A stretch of 64,000 bases of DNA, from the NCBI RefSeq assembly GCF_003024235.1, contig NZ_KZ679084.1, positions 248,001 to 312,000 of the forward strand, written 5' to 3'. A program made the translations under genes and the position numbers. Of this stretch, positions 35,643 to 44,067 are shown one piece after another. The DNA is from Arenimonas caeni. GTDB taxonomy: Bacteria > Pseudomonadota > Gammaproteobacteria > Xanthomonadales > Xanthomonadaceae. The notes below the pieces were generated by a model, which did no database searches, had not been told where the DNA came from, and saw only the letters and a list, made by a program, of their open reading frames with translations. The stretch's first letter is position 1. Every line of letters starts with the position of its first letter.

Positions 35643-37349
35643 TCAATGCCAACGCTCCACCACGCTCGCGGCCAGTTCCGCCGGCGCGGCGGCGCTTGCG
35701 CCTTCCTGCACCACGGCCTGGGCGGCGGACGGATCGAAACAGGCGGACGGGTCCTGCGCCAGCACCAGGCCGCCGGCGGCCTGGATGGCCAGCACGGCCG
35801 GCACCAGCGCCGGATCGGCGCCGCTGAGCACCAGCACGCCGCTTTCGGCGGCGGGGAGTGCGGCGATCACGCTGGCCAGGTCGCCCCCGTCCACGAAAGA
35901 CAGGCTGCCGCCTTCGCTTGCCGCGCCGATGCCGGGCGCGAGCACGGAGACGCGCCCCGGATAGGCGAGCTTGCCGGCCACGGCCAGGTCGAGCGGCATC
36001 TGGCTGGCCTTGCCCAGCTGGTCGACCAGGCGGTCGTGGCGACCGGTGTCGAGGTGCTGGTAGAGCAGCACCGGCACCGGCAGGCTCGGCGGCAGCGCGG
36101 CCAGCAGCTGGCGCACGGCGTCCGGGCCACCGAGCCCGGCGAGCACGAGCAGCGCGCCGGCGTGGATGGCGTTGTTGGGCCGGGCGTCCTGGTCGGCCAG
36201 GCTCAGGCCACGACCAAGCTGGCCCATGTCGCGCGAGGGTGCGGCGAACGCCACCTCGACCGGCGCATCGAGGGGGCCGTCGTCCATGGGGGCCAGCTCG
36301 AGGTTGCCGAAGCCGCCGCCGAAGGACGGCGGCGCGGAGGGCGCTGGCGCGCTTGCAGCGGCCGGGGCGGCATCGTCGGTGGCGGTGGGCGCGTCGAAGG
36401 CGATGTCGAAGTCCGGATCGCGCGCGGCCTCGCGCTGGTCGCTGGCCTCGAAGGCTTCAAGCTGGGCGGCCAGCGCGGCAACGTCGTCGTCGAGCGTCTC
36501 GGAGGCCGCCACGTCGTCCTCGGCAAAGCTGGAGAAGTTCACCGGCGCGTCGGTCAGCTCGATGTCGGCCAGCAGCGGCTCGTCGGCCGGGATTTCGTCC
36601 GGCTCGTTGGCCACCACCATGCGCGCGCCCTCTTCGGGCAGCGAGGACAGGTCGATGTCGAGCTCGAGGTCGAGGCCGGGTTCTTCGTCGTCCGGCCCGG
36701 CGGCCGGGGCCTCGGCCGGAGTTTCCGGCTCGCCGCCGGCCAGGGCCTGCTCGAGGCTGGCCAGGTCGATGTCGAGCGCGAGATCGAGGTCCGGCTCGTC
36801 CGCGACCGGGGCCGGGGCCTCGTCAACCTGGCCGGGCTCGTCGGAGAGGCGCGGTTCGGTCGGCACCCACTCGGACAGGTCCAGCGACTCGGTGGCGTAG
36901 TCCTCCAGGCGCGCGGCGTCCATTTCCTCGGCCGGGGTCGGCGGTGCGCCGGGCTCGAGCGTGGACAGGTCCATCTGGGGCAGCGGGTCGGCGCCACCGG
37001 GCGGGGGCGGCAGCACGTCGCTGCCCACCAGCTTGGCCGCCAGGTGCCGGGCCCAGCGCGCGAGGTCCCAGCCATCGAGCTGGCGGGTGACCTCCGCGTC
37101 GTCGTACATCACTTCGAGGCCGGGGCGCGCGAGCAGTTCGTCGAAGCGCTCGAGCGCGTCCTCGATCGCCGGTTCAAGGCTCACGAGCACCACGTTCGGG
37201 GCCTGGGCGGCGACGTCGCCCGGATCGAGCTCGGTCGGATCGCCCTCGGCCACCAGTTCGGCGCCGAGCTCCGCCAGGGCGCGGCGCAGTTGGTCGCGGG
37301 CATCACCCGGGCGGGCCAGCAGGGCAACGCGGACCGCCACCTCAGCCAT
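35643..37349 (-). CDS. chpB: ChpB-like CheB methylesterase homologue, catalytic Ser missing
   Basis: A 568-residue protein. Residues 1-110 resemble a degenerate receiver, about 110-390 are an acidic linker with repeated DLDLxLDIDLxSL motifs, and about 396-568 are CheB-like. In the CheB motif that should read GxSxGG the sequence is LAGLGGPDAV, placing Gly405 at the catalytic Ser; His432 (YQHLDTG) is kept, and the usual GNDG loop is shortened to SGADPAL. It probably has no methylesterase activity and may act as a scaffold. It overlaps chpA by 8 bp. Confidence 0.8.
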   Translation of the reverse strand: MAEVAVRVALLARPGDARDQLRRALAELGAELVAEGDPTELDPGDVAAQAPNVVLVSLEPAIEDALERFDELLARPGLEVMYDDAEVTRQLDGWDLARWARHLAAKLVGSDVLPPPPGGADPLPQMDLSTLEPGAPPTPAEEMDAARLEDYATESLDLSEWVPTEPRLSDEPGQVDEAPAPVADEPDLDLALDIDLASLEQALAGGEPETPAEAPAAGPDDEEPGLDLELDIDLSSLPEEGARMVVANEPDEIPADEPLLADIELTDAPVNFSSFAEDDVAASETLDDDVAALAAQLEAFEASDQREAARDPDFDIAFDAPTATDDAAPAAASAPAPSAPPSFGGGFGNLELAPMDDGPLDAPVEVAFAAPSRDMGQLGRGLSLADQDARPNNAIHAGALLVLAGLGGPDAVRQLLAALPPSLPVPVLLYQHLDTGRHDRLVDQLGKASQMPLDLAVAGKLAYPGRVSVLAPGIGAASEGGSLSFVDGGDLASVIAALPAAESGVLVLSGADPALVPAVLAIQAAGGLVLAQDPSACFDPSAAQAVVQEGASAAAPAELAASVVERWH

Positions 37350-40300
37350 TGACCGGCTCCATGCCCAGCATCTCGAACACGTTCCGCATCAGTTCGACCT
37401 CCTGGTAGGGCTTGCCCAGGTAGCGGTTGACGCCGATGTCGAAGGCGCGCTGGCGGTGCTTCTCGCCGGTACGCGAGGTGATCATGATGATCGGCACGTC
37501 CTTCATGCGCGCGTCCGAGCGCATGTTCTGCGCCAGCTCGTAGCCGTCCATGCGCGGCATCTCGATGTCGAGCAGCATCAGGTCGGGGATGCGCTCGGCC
37601 ATCTTCTCGATCGCGTCGACGCCGTCCTTCGCGGTCATCACCTCGAAGTTGTGGCGCTCGAGCACGCGGCCGGTGACCTTGCGCATGGTGATCGAGTCGT
37701 CGACCACCATCACCACCGGGATGCGCTGCGACTTGGCCGCGACGGTTGCCGCGGCGAGCGCGGCCGCCTCGGCGCCGTGGTCGACCGAGGCCTGGCGGCG
37801 CACCAGCGGCGCGACGTCGAGGATGACCACCACGCGGCCGTCACCCATGATGGTGGCGCCGAAGATGCCCGGGATCGAGTTGACCTGCGGACCCACCGGC
37901 TTGACCACGATTTCCTTGCTGCCCAGCACCTGGTCGATGCAGATGGCGGCGCGCAGGTCGCCCGAGCGGGCGAGCAGCAGCGGCATCTGCAGGCTGTCCT
38001 GGGCCTTGGCCGTGGCGTGGCCGATCAGGCGGCCCAGGTCGTGGATGGCGTAGGACTCGCCGGCGTAGGTGAAGATCGGGTTCCCGCTGGCCAGCTGCTT
38101 GTCGAGCTCGGTGCGGTCGATGCGGCCCACGCCCTGCACCGAGGCGATCGGCACCGCGAAGCTGGTGTCGCCGATCTTGACGAACACGGCCTGGGTGACC
38201 GCCAGGGTGAACGGCAGGCGGATGGTGAAGGTGCTGCCCTTGCCCGGCTCGGAGTCGATGGTGAGCGTGCCGCCGAGCTGGCGGATTTCGCTGTAGACCA
38301 CGTCCATGCCGACGCCGCGGCCGGCCAGGCGGCTCACCGAGGCGGCGGTGGAGAAGCCGGTCTCGAGGATGAAGCCGTACAGGGCCTGGTCGGACACTTC
38401 CGCGTCCGGCTTGAGCAGCCCGCGTTCGATGGCCTTCTTGCGGATGGCTTCCTTGTCGAGGCCGCGGCCGTCGTCGCTGATGCGCAGCACGACTTCCGAA
38501 CCTTCGCGCAGCAGCTGGATCCGGACCGTGCCCTCTTCCGGCTTCTTCGCCTGCTTGCGGTCGGCCGGGGTCTCCAGGCCGTGCGCGACGGCGTTGCGCA
38601 GCATGTGCTCGAGCGGCGCGGTCATGCGGTCGAGCACGTTGCGGTCCATTTCGCCGCTGGCGCCGTCGACCTTGAGGTTGACCTGCTTGCCGGTTTCGCT
38701 GCCCGACTGGCGCAGCACGCGGCGCAGGCGCGGCACCAGCGCGTCGAAGGGCACCATGCGCGTGCGCATGAGGCCTTCCTGCAGGTCCGAGCTGACGCGC
38801 GACTGCTGCAACAGCAGGGTTTCGTACTGGCGCACGAGGTCGTCGAGCGAGCCCTGCAGCGAGGTCAGGTCGGCCGCGGACTCGGCCAGCGAACGCGAGA
38901 GCTGCTGCTGGGTGGTGAAGCGGTCGAGCTCGAGCGGATCGAAGGTCTCCTCGCTGGTGTCGCCCTCGCGCTGGTAGCGCGCGATGATCTGCGCCTCGGT
39001 CTCGATGTCGAGCTTGCGCAGCTGCTCGCGCAGGCGCGTGGTGGTCTGGCCGAGTTCGCCGAGGTTGCTGCGGAACGCACCGAGCTGCTGCTCGAGGCGG
39101 GCGCGGTAGATGGCGACCTCGCCGGCGTAGTTGACGAGGCGGTCGAGCAGGTCGGCGCGGATGCGCACCTGCTCCTGCGGCGCGCGCACGCCGCCGGTTT
39201 CCTCTTCCTCGCCCAGGCCTTCGATCGGCGCCGACAGCGGGGCTAGCCCGCCGGCGGCGCCGCCGGTGGCGGCCTGGATGACGCGGGTGAAGGCAGCTTC
39301 CTGGGCCGCGGCGGCCTTGCGGTCGAGCGCGGTTTCCTTCGGAGCGGCCGGCGCGGCCTCGGTGGCGGCCTCGGCCGGCGCGACCCCGGCACCCTCGAGC
39401 GGCCGGCCCTTGGCCAGGGCGTCGATCTGGGCGATCAGGTTGGCCGGCAGCGCGATGGCCTTGCGCTCGCCGACGCGGGTGACCATGACGTGCAGGCGGT
39501 CGAACGCGCGCTCGAGCACGATGACGCCGGTCGGGTCGAGCTCGCGGCGGCCTTCGGCCACCACTTCCAGCAGCGACTCCATGGCGTGGCCGAGCTCGCC
39601 GACGGCGAAGATGCCGGCCATGCGGGCGCCGCCCTTGAGCGTGTGCAGGTCGCGCTGCAGGCCGACGACCAGCTCGCGGTCCTGGGTGTTTTCGCGCAGT
39701 GCGGCGAGCATGCCGTCGGAGTGGTCGAGCAGGTCCTCGGACTCATCGAGGAAGATATCGAGCAGGTCCTCATCGAGTTCGGAGGTGTCGAGCGCGGCGT
39801 CCGGATCCTCCGGATCGATGGCCAGCGGCACGCCCGCGCCGACGGTGTCCCCGGCGATGGCTTCCTCGGCGATGGCTTCCTCGGCGATGGCTTCCTCGGC
39901 GACGGTTTCCTCGGCGACGGTTTCCTCGACGACGGTTTCCTCGGCGACGGCTTCTTCGGCGACGGCTTCCTCGGCGGCCGGTGCTTCCTCGGCTACCTCG
40001 GCAGGGCCTTCGCTCGCGCCCGGGGCGGTGGCCGCCTCGAGTTCCTCGATCGACATGCCGTAGAACTCGTCGCGCGCCTCGCTGGCTGCCAGCTGGGCCG
40101 CTTCGGCCTCCGCAGCCTCCTCTGCCAGGCGGGCTTCCTCGGCCAGGCGGGCTTCCTCGGCGAGGCTGGCCTCCTCGGCCAGGCGAGCCTCCTCGGCCAG
40201 ACGAGCTTCCTCGGCCAGGCGAGCCTCCTCGGCCAGGCGAGCTTCCTCGGCCAGGCGAGCTTCCTCGGCCAGGCGAGCTTCCTCGGCCAGGCGAGCTTCC

Positions 40301-43300
40301 TCGGCCAGGCGGGCTTCCTCGGCCAGGCGGGCTTCCTCGGCGAGGCTGGCCTCCTCGGCCAGACGGGCTTCCTCGGCCAGACGAGCTTCCTCGGCCAGAC
40401 GAGCTTCCTCGGCCAGACGAGCTTCCTCGGCCAGACGGGCTTCTTCGGCCAGACGGGCTTCCTCAGCCAGACGGGCTTCCTCGGCCAGGCGAGCTTCCTC
40501 AGCCAGACGGGCTTCCTCGGCGAGGCGCTCGGCTTCGGCCAGGCGAGCTTCCTCAGCCAGACGGGCTTCCTCGGCGAGGCGCTCGGCTTCGGCCAGGCGC
40601 TCGGCTTCGGCGGCGGCAGCGGCGGCTTCGGCCTCGGCAGCCTCGCGTGCCGCCTGCTCGGCGGCCGCCTGGAGCGCCGCGTCGGCGGCGGCGATCTCGT
40701 CGGCGGACAGGCCCGGCTCGGGCTCGGCCTCGGTGATGGAGAACGCCGGGACGCCGGCTTCCGCCGAAGCATCGGCCAGGAAGGCCTCGAGCGAAATGCG
40801 CTCGGATTCGGGCGACTCGGCCGGCATTTCGACCTGCACCGACTCGGGGGCCTCCGCCGGCTCCGACGGCTCGTCGAAGACCGGCAGGTTCGTCAGGTCG
40901 AACTCGGGCAGCGTGACCGCGCTGGGCAGCTCGGTCGTGGTTTCCTCCGGCGCCATCGGCACCGAGGGCAGGCTGGCTTCCGGAAGCGCGTCGCGCAGCG
41001 CGGTGACTTCAGCCGCGAGCACGTCGTAGACCGGCAGCTGCGGCGACGGGTGCTCGAGCAGCCCGATCACCTCGCGGATGGCCGCGGCCACGTCGGAGAT
41101 GGCGCGCACGCCCTCGTGGCCCGGCTGCACCGAGGCCGCCAGCGAACGCTTGAGGAAACCCTCCAGCGGCGCGGTGACCGCGGTGAGCGTGGTCACCTCG
41201 GTCATGGCGAAGGCGCCATTCATGGTGTGCACGCTGCGCAGCAGCGGGTCGGTGACCGGCTGCGGGCCGCTGGCCGCGCAACCGGCGAGCCAGGCGTCCA
41301 CCGTTTCCAGGTGTCCGGCGACTTCGGGCTTGAGGATCTCGAACAGCACCGGATCGATGGCGAAACCCGAGGCGGCCGCGGCAGGCGCGGGCTCTTCGGC
41401 TTCGAACACCGGGCCACCGGCGAACTCCGGCTCGGGCGCCGGCGCCGGCTCGACTGCCGTCGCCTGCGGTTCGGCGGGCGCGACCGGGGCCGCGGCCTCG
41501 GCCGGGGCCGGCGGCGTGTAGAAGGCCTCATCGCCGGCCGCGACCCGCTCGGCCACGGCTTCGATGCCGGCCAGGTCGGCGTGCACGGTTTCGCCCTGCA
41601 GGGCGGCGCGCAGCAGCGGCAGCGTGTTGAAGGCGTTCTCGATCAGGGACACCACGGCCGGGCTGGCCTGGCGCGTGCCGTCGAGCACGCGGTTGAGCAT
41701 GGACTCGACCTTCCAGCTGAACTCGCCCAGGGTCTTGGCGCCGACCAGGCGGCCGCTGCCCTTGAGCGTATGGAAGACGCGGCGGATCGGCCGCAGCTGC
41801 TCCATGTTGTCCGGCTGCTTGCGCCAGTTCGGCAGCAGCTGTTCGAGGTTGCCGATTTCCTCCTGGAACTCCTCCAGGAAGACTTCGCGGATCTCGTCGT
41901 CGATCTCGTCGCTGCCGCCGTCGAAGCCGGCGATGGCGGGCAGGCCGGCGGCAGCCGGCGCCGCCGCTTCGGCGGGCGCGGCCTCGATGGCCACGGGGGC
42001 CTCGTCGGCAACAGGCGCCTCGACCGGGGCGAACGCGGCCAGGTCGGCCGCTTCGGGCTCCACGGCCGGCTCCGGCAGGGCCTCGGGTTCGGGCTCGAAC
42101 CCGGCCGGTAGCTCGAAGGAGATCTCCGCTTCGGGCTCGGGCTCGGCCTGGGCTTCGAGCACGGGCTCCGGTTCCGGCGCCGGCGGCTCGACCGCAAGCG
42201 GCGCGGCGGGCGCCGCGGCACCTGCCGCCGGCACGCTGGCGGCCGGCGGGGTCAGGTCCTCGGCCGGCAGCGGCCAGTAGCCGAGCGACTCGAGGTTCTG
42301 GCGGGCGATGGCCAGGATCTGCTCGCGCTTGGGACGGCGGTCGCGCACGGCCTCGAGGAAATATTCGAGGCCGGCCAGGGCATCGGCCAGGCGATCCATC
42401 TGCTGGCCGTTGGGCACGCGGCGGCGGCGCAGCAGCTCGTTCTCGGTGAAGCGGCGGACGGCGGTGAGGTATTCCGGGGCTTCCTGGATCTCGAGGATGC
42501 GCAGGGCGCCACCGACCTCTTCCAGCAGGCGCGGCACGTCGGCCAGCTGGGCGTGGTCCCAGTGGGTTTCGACGAAGGCGACGAAACACTGGCGGGCCTG
42601 GGCGAAGTTGGCGATGGCCTCCTTGACCAGCACCTCCAGCACCTGGCGCGCCTCGCTACCGGGCAGCAGGCGCTCGGTGGCGGCCTCGGCCACGGCATCG
42701 CCGCTGACGTCCGCGGCGTTGGCCTCGCCCAGGCGCGCGACCTGGTCGTCGAGCGACGCTTCGACGTAAAGCAGCGCGCCGGCGATGTCGAGCAGGGCCG
42801 ACTCGTCGGCCGGACGCTGGCCGCTGGAAATGGCATGGATCGCGGTGCGCTGGTCCTGGACCACGCGGCGGGGCACGCCCAGGCCCAGCATGCCGAGCGT
42901 GTCGGCGACGCGGTCGAGCGCCTCGGCCTGTTCGCCCAGGTCGGCGGCGGGCGCCTCCGGCGAACGCAGGTGCAGGTCGAGCGCGTCCTTGACGCGCAGC
43001 AGGTCTTCCTTGATGGCGCCGGCGACCGTGGACAGCAGCGCCTTGTTGCGGCCGCTGAGGCTGCCGCGGGCGTGCGCCAGCTCGGACTCGCTGGGCAGGT
43101 ACTGGCCGAGGCCGAAGACCTCGCGGATCTCGCCGATGCGGCCGCCTTCGGTGGGCGCATGGGCGACGAAATAAAGCAGCTGGCGGGTCAGCTCGAGCGG
43201 CGGATCGGTGCGGAAGGCGGCGTCGCCACCCTCGGACAGGCGCTTGATCTCCTGCTCGACCTTGGCCAGCGCCTGCTTGAGCGGCTTGCTGGCCTCGAAC

Positions 43301-43989
43301 GCGCCCTTGGCCAGGGCGTCGAGCGTGCCGGCGGCGACCCAGAACAGCCGGCGCGCGTGCTCGGCGTCGGTGATCGGCACCAGCTGCTCGCACACGTCGG
43401 TGAGGTCGCGGATGGTGTTGGCGCTGTTGTCGTCGCGCAGCCAGCGCAGCAGCGCCGACTGGAACAGGTTGCGCAGGGTCTCGGCGCGGCGCTTGAGTTC
43501 GTCGGCGGCCAGCGGCTGGACCGGGCCGGCGGCGGACGCCGGCAGCGGCCGGGACAGGTCGGGCGAGAACAGCACCACCTCCGACAGGCCCTTCTCGCCG
43601 CGCGTCTCGCGCAGTTCGTTGAGCAGCGGCAGCAGCACGATCGGGATGTCGCGATGGCCAGACTGCAGGCGCTCGAGGTAGTCGGGCAGCTGCACGATGC
43701 CGCGCATCAGCGCCGCGTAGCCGCTATCGCGCTCGGCCACCGAACCCTCGACCAGGGCCTTGGCCAGCTGCTCCATCTCCTCGGCCACCATGGCCGCGCC
43801 GTAGAGCTCGACCATGCGCAGGGTGCCCTGCACCTGGTGCAACAGGTTCGCGCACGACTTGAGCTGGCCCGGGTCCTCGCCCTCTTCGACGTAGGCCTCA
43901 AGGGCCTGGCGCGCCTGGCGCAGCGTCTCGTCGAGCTCCGGCTTGACCCAGGTGAGCGTGGTGAAATCGATGTCTTCGTTCAGCCTCAT
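37342..43989 (-). CDS. chpA: Pil-Chp chemosensory hybrid histidine kinase ChpA (PilL)
   Basis: A 2215-residue CheA-type hybrid kinase controlling type IV pilus motility. His-bearing phosphotransfer segments occur near residues 51 (LHQVQGT, weak), 741 (HTLKGSGRL), 924 (HTMNGAF, weak) and 1446 (HTLKGGARM). After that come a dimerisation helix, ATPase domain (N box near 1796, MLRNAVAHGLE), CheW domain (about 1930-2035) and receiver (2093-2214, VMVVDDSITMRK, LLDIEMPRMDG). Residues about 1125-1295 are a Glu-Ala-Arg hexapeptide repeat likely forming a long helix. Pseudomonas ChpA is about 2470 residues. Confidence 0.95.
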   Translation of the reverse strand: MRLNEDIDFTTLTWVKPELDETLRQARQALEAYVEEGEDPGQLKSCANLLHQVQGTLRMVELYGAAMVAEEMEQLAKALVEGSVAERDSGYAALMRGIVQLPDYLERLQSGHRDIPIVLLPLLNELRETRGEKGLSEVVLFSPDLSRPLPASAAGPVQPLAADELKRRAETLRNLFQSALLRWLRDDNSANTIRDLTDVCEQLVPITDAEHARRLFWVAAGTLDALAKGAFEASKPLKQALAKVEQEIKRLSEGGDAAFRTDPPLELTRQLLYFVAHAPTEGGRIGEIREVFGLGQYLPSESELAHARGSLSGRNKALLSTVAGAIKEDLLRVKDALDLHLRSPEAPAADLGEQAEALDRVADTLGMLGLGVPRRVVQDQRTAIHAISSGQRPADESALLDIAGALLYVEASLDDQVARLGEANAADVSGDAVAEAATERLLPGSEARQVLEVLVKEAIANFAQARQCFVAFVETHWDHAQLADVPRLLEEVGGALRILEIQEAPEYLTAVRRFTENELLRRRRVPNGQQMDRLADALAGLEYFLEAVRDRRPKREQILAIARQNLESLGYWPLPAEDLTPPAASVPAAGAAAPAAPLAVEPPAPEPEPVLEAQAEPEPEAEISFELPAGFEPEPEALPEPAVEPEAADLAAFAPVEAPVADEAPVAIEAAPAEAAAPAAAGLPAIAGFDGGSDEIDDEIREVFLEEFQEEIGNLEQLLPNWRKQPDNMEQLRPIRRVFHTLKGSGRLVGAKTLGEFSWKVESMLNRVLDGTRQASPAVVSLIENAFNTLPLLRAALQGETVHADLAGIEAVAERVAAGDEAFYTPPAPAEAAAPVAPAEPQATAVEPAPAPEPEFAGGPVFEAEEPAPAAAASGFAIDPVLFEILKPEVAGHLETVDAWLAGCAASGPQPVTDPLLRSVHTMNGAFAMTEVTTLTAVTAPLEGFLKRSLAASVQPGHEGVRAISDVAAAIREVIGLLEHPSPQLPVYDVLAAEVTALRDALPEASLPSVPMAPEETTTELPSAVTLPEFDLTNLPVFDEPSEPAEAPESVQVEMPAESPESERISLEAFLADASAEAGVPAFSITEAEPEPGLSADEIAAADAALQAAAEQAAREAAEAEAAAAAAEAERLAEAERLAEEARLAEEARLAEAERLAEEARLAEEARLAEEARLAEEARLAEEARLAEEARLAEEARLAEEARLAEEARLAEEASLAEEARLAEEARLAEEARLAEEARLAEEARLAEEARLAEEARLAEEARLAEEARLAEEASLAEEARLAEEARLAEEAAEAEAAQLAASEARDEFYGMSIEELEAATAPGASEGPAEVAEEAPAAEEAVAEEAVAEETVVEETVAEETVAEEAIAEEAIAEEAIAGDTVGAGVPLAIDPEDPDAALDTSELDEDLLDIFLDESEDLLDHSDGMLAALRENTQDRELVVGLQRDLHTLKGGARMAGIFAVGELGHAMESLLEVVAEGRRELDPTGVIVLERAFDRLHVMVTRVGERKAIALPANLIAQIDALAKGRPLEGAGVAPAEAATEAAPAAPKETALDRKAAAAQEAAFTRVIQAATGGAAGGLAPLSAPIEGLGEEEETGGVRAPQEQVRIRADLLDRLVNYAGEVAIYRARLEQQLGAFRSNLGELGQTTTRLREQLRKLDIETEAQIIARYQREGDTSEETFDPLELDRFTTQQQLSRSLAESAADLTSLQGSLDDLVRQYETLLLQQSRVSSDLQEGLMRTRMVPFDALVPRLRRVLRQSGSETGKQVNLKVDGASGEMDRNVLDRMTAPLEHMLRNAVAHGLETPADRKQAKKPEEGTVRIQLLREGSEVVLRISDDGRGLDKEAIRKKAIERGLLKPDAEVSDQALYGFILETGFSTAASVSRLAGRGVGMDVVYSEIRQLGGTLTIDSEPGKGSTFTIRLPFTLAVTQAVFVKIGDTSFAVPIASVQGVGRIDRTELDKQLASGNPIFTYAGESYAIHDLGRLIGHATAKAQDSLQMPLLLARSGDLRAAICIDQVLGSKEIVVKPVGPQVNSIPGIFGATIMGDGRVVVILDVAPLVRRQASVDHGAEAAALAAATVAAKSQRIPVVMVVDDSITMRKVTGRVLERHNFEVMTAKDGVDAIEKMAERIPDLMLLDIEMPRMDGYELAQNMRSDARMKDVPIIMITSRTGEKHRQRAFDIGVNRYLGKPYQEVELMRNVFEMLGMEPVNG
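39847..39978 (-). repeat. 15-bp tandem repeat inside chpA
   Basis: Roughly eight imperfect copies of a 15-bp unit such as TCGGCGAYGGYTTCC (plus strand) encode AEEAV/AEETV/AEEAI pentapeptides near residues 1337-1380 of ChpA. Three adjacent copies with GATGGCTTCC are identical, indicating recent slippage or copying. Confidence 0.8.
40121..40608 (-). repeat. 18-bp tandem repeat inside chpA (about 27 units)
   Basis: About 27 copies of an 18-bp unit (plus strand GGCCAGGCGAGCTTCCTC and variants) encode the hexapeptide LAEEAR. Higher-order copying is visible: CGAGGCTGGCCTCCTCGGCC occurs at 40161 and again exactly 180 bp later at 40341 (ten units), and a 39-bp variant block at 40507 recurs 54 bp later (three units). 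All units are in frame, so length changes would alter only the length of the charged helix. Confidence 0.9.
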
Positions 43990-44067
43990 GCCGAGGTCCT
44001 GTCAGGGCAAGGCGTCCGGGGGGACGCCGTTGCCGGTGTGTGGCCAGGGGCGAACCGGGCGGATGGA

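Noticed and set aside
34973-35827. Open frames starting MRTSCPPLRRVVRVHA, also seen on the minus strand at 49255
   Set aside because: The shared N-terminus is simply the dispersed palindromic element read in one frame; the rest runs over chpC/chpB and over tonB in the wrong frame.
40121-40608. CRISPR array
   Set aside because: The 18-bp units are contiguous with no unique spacers and are in frame within chpA.
39490-42111. An 873-codon plus-strand open frame with many GFLGQ/SFLGQ repeats
   Set aside because: It is the complement of the LAEEAR tandem repeats of chpA; the repetitive translation follows from the repeated DNA and not from a separate gene.
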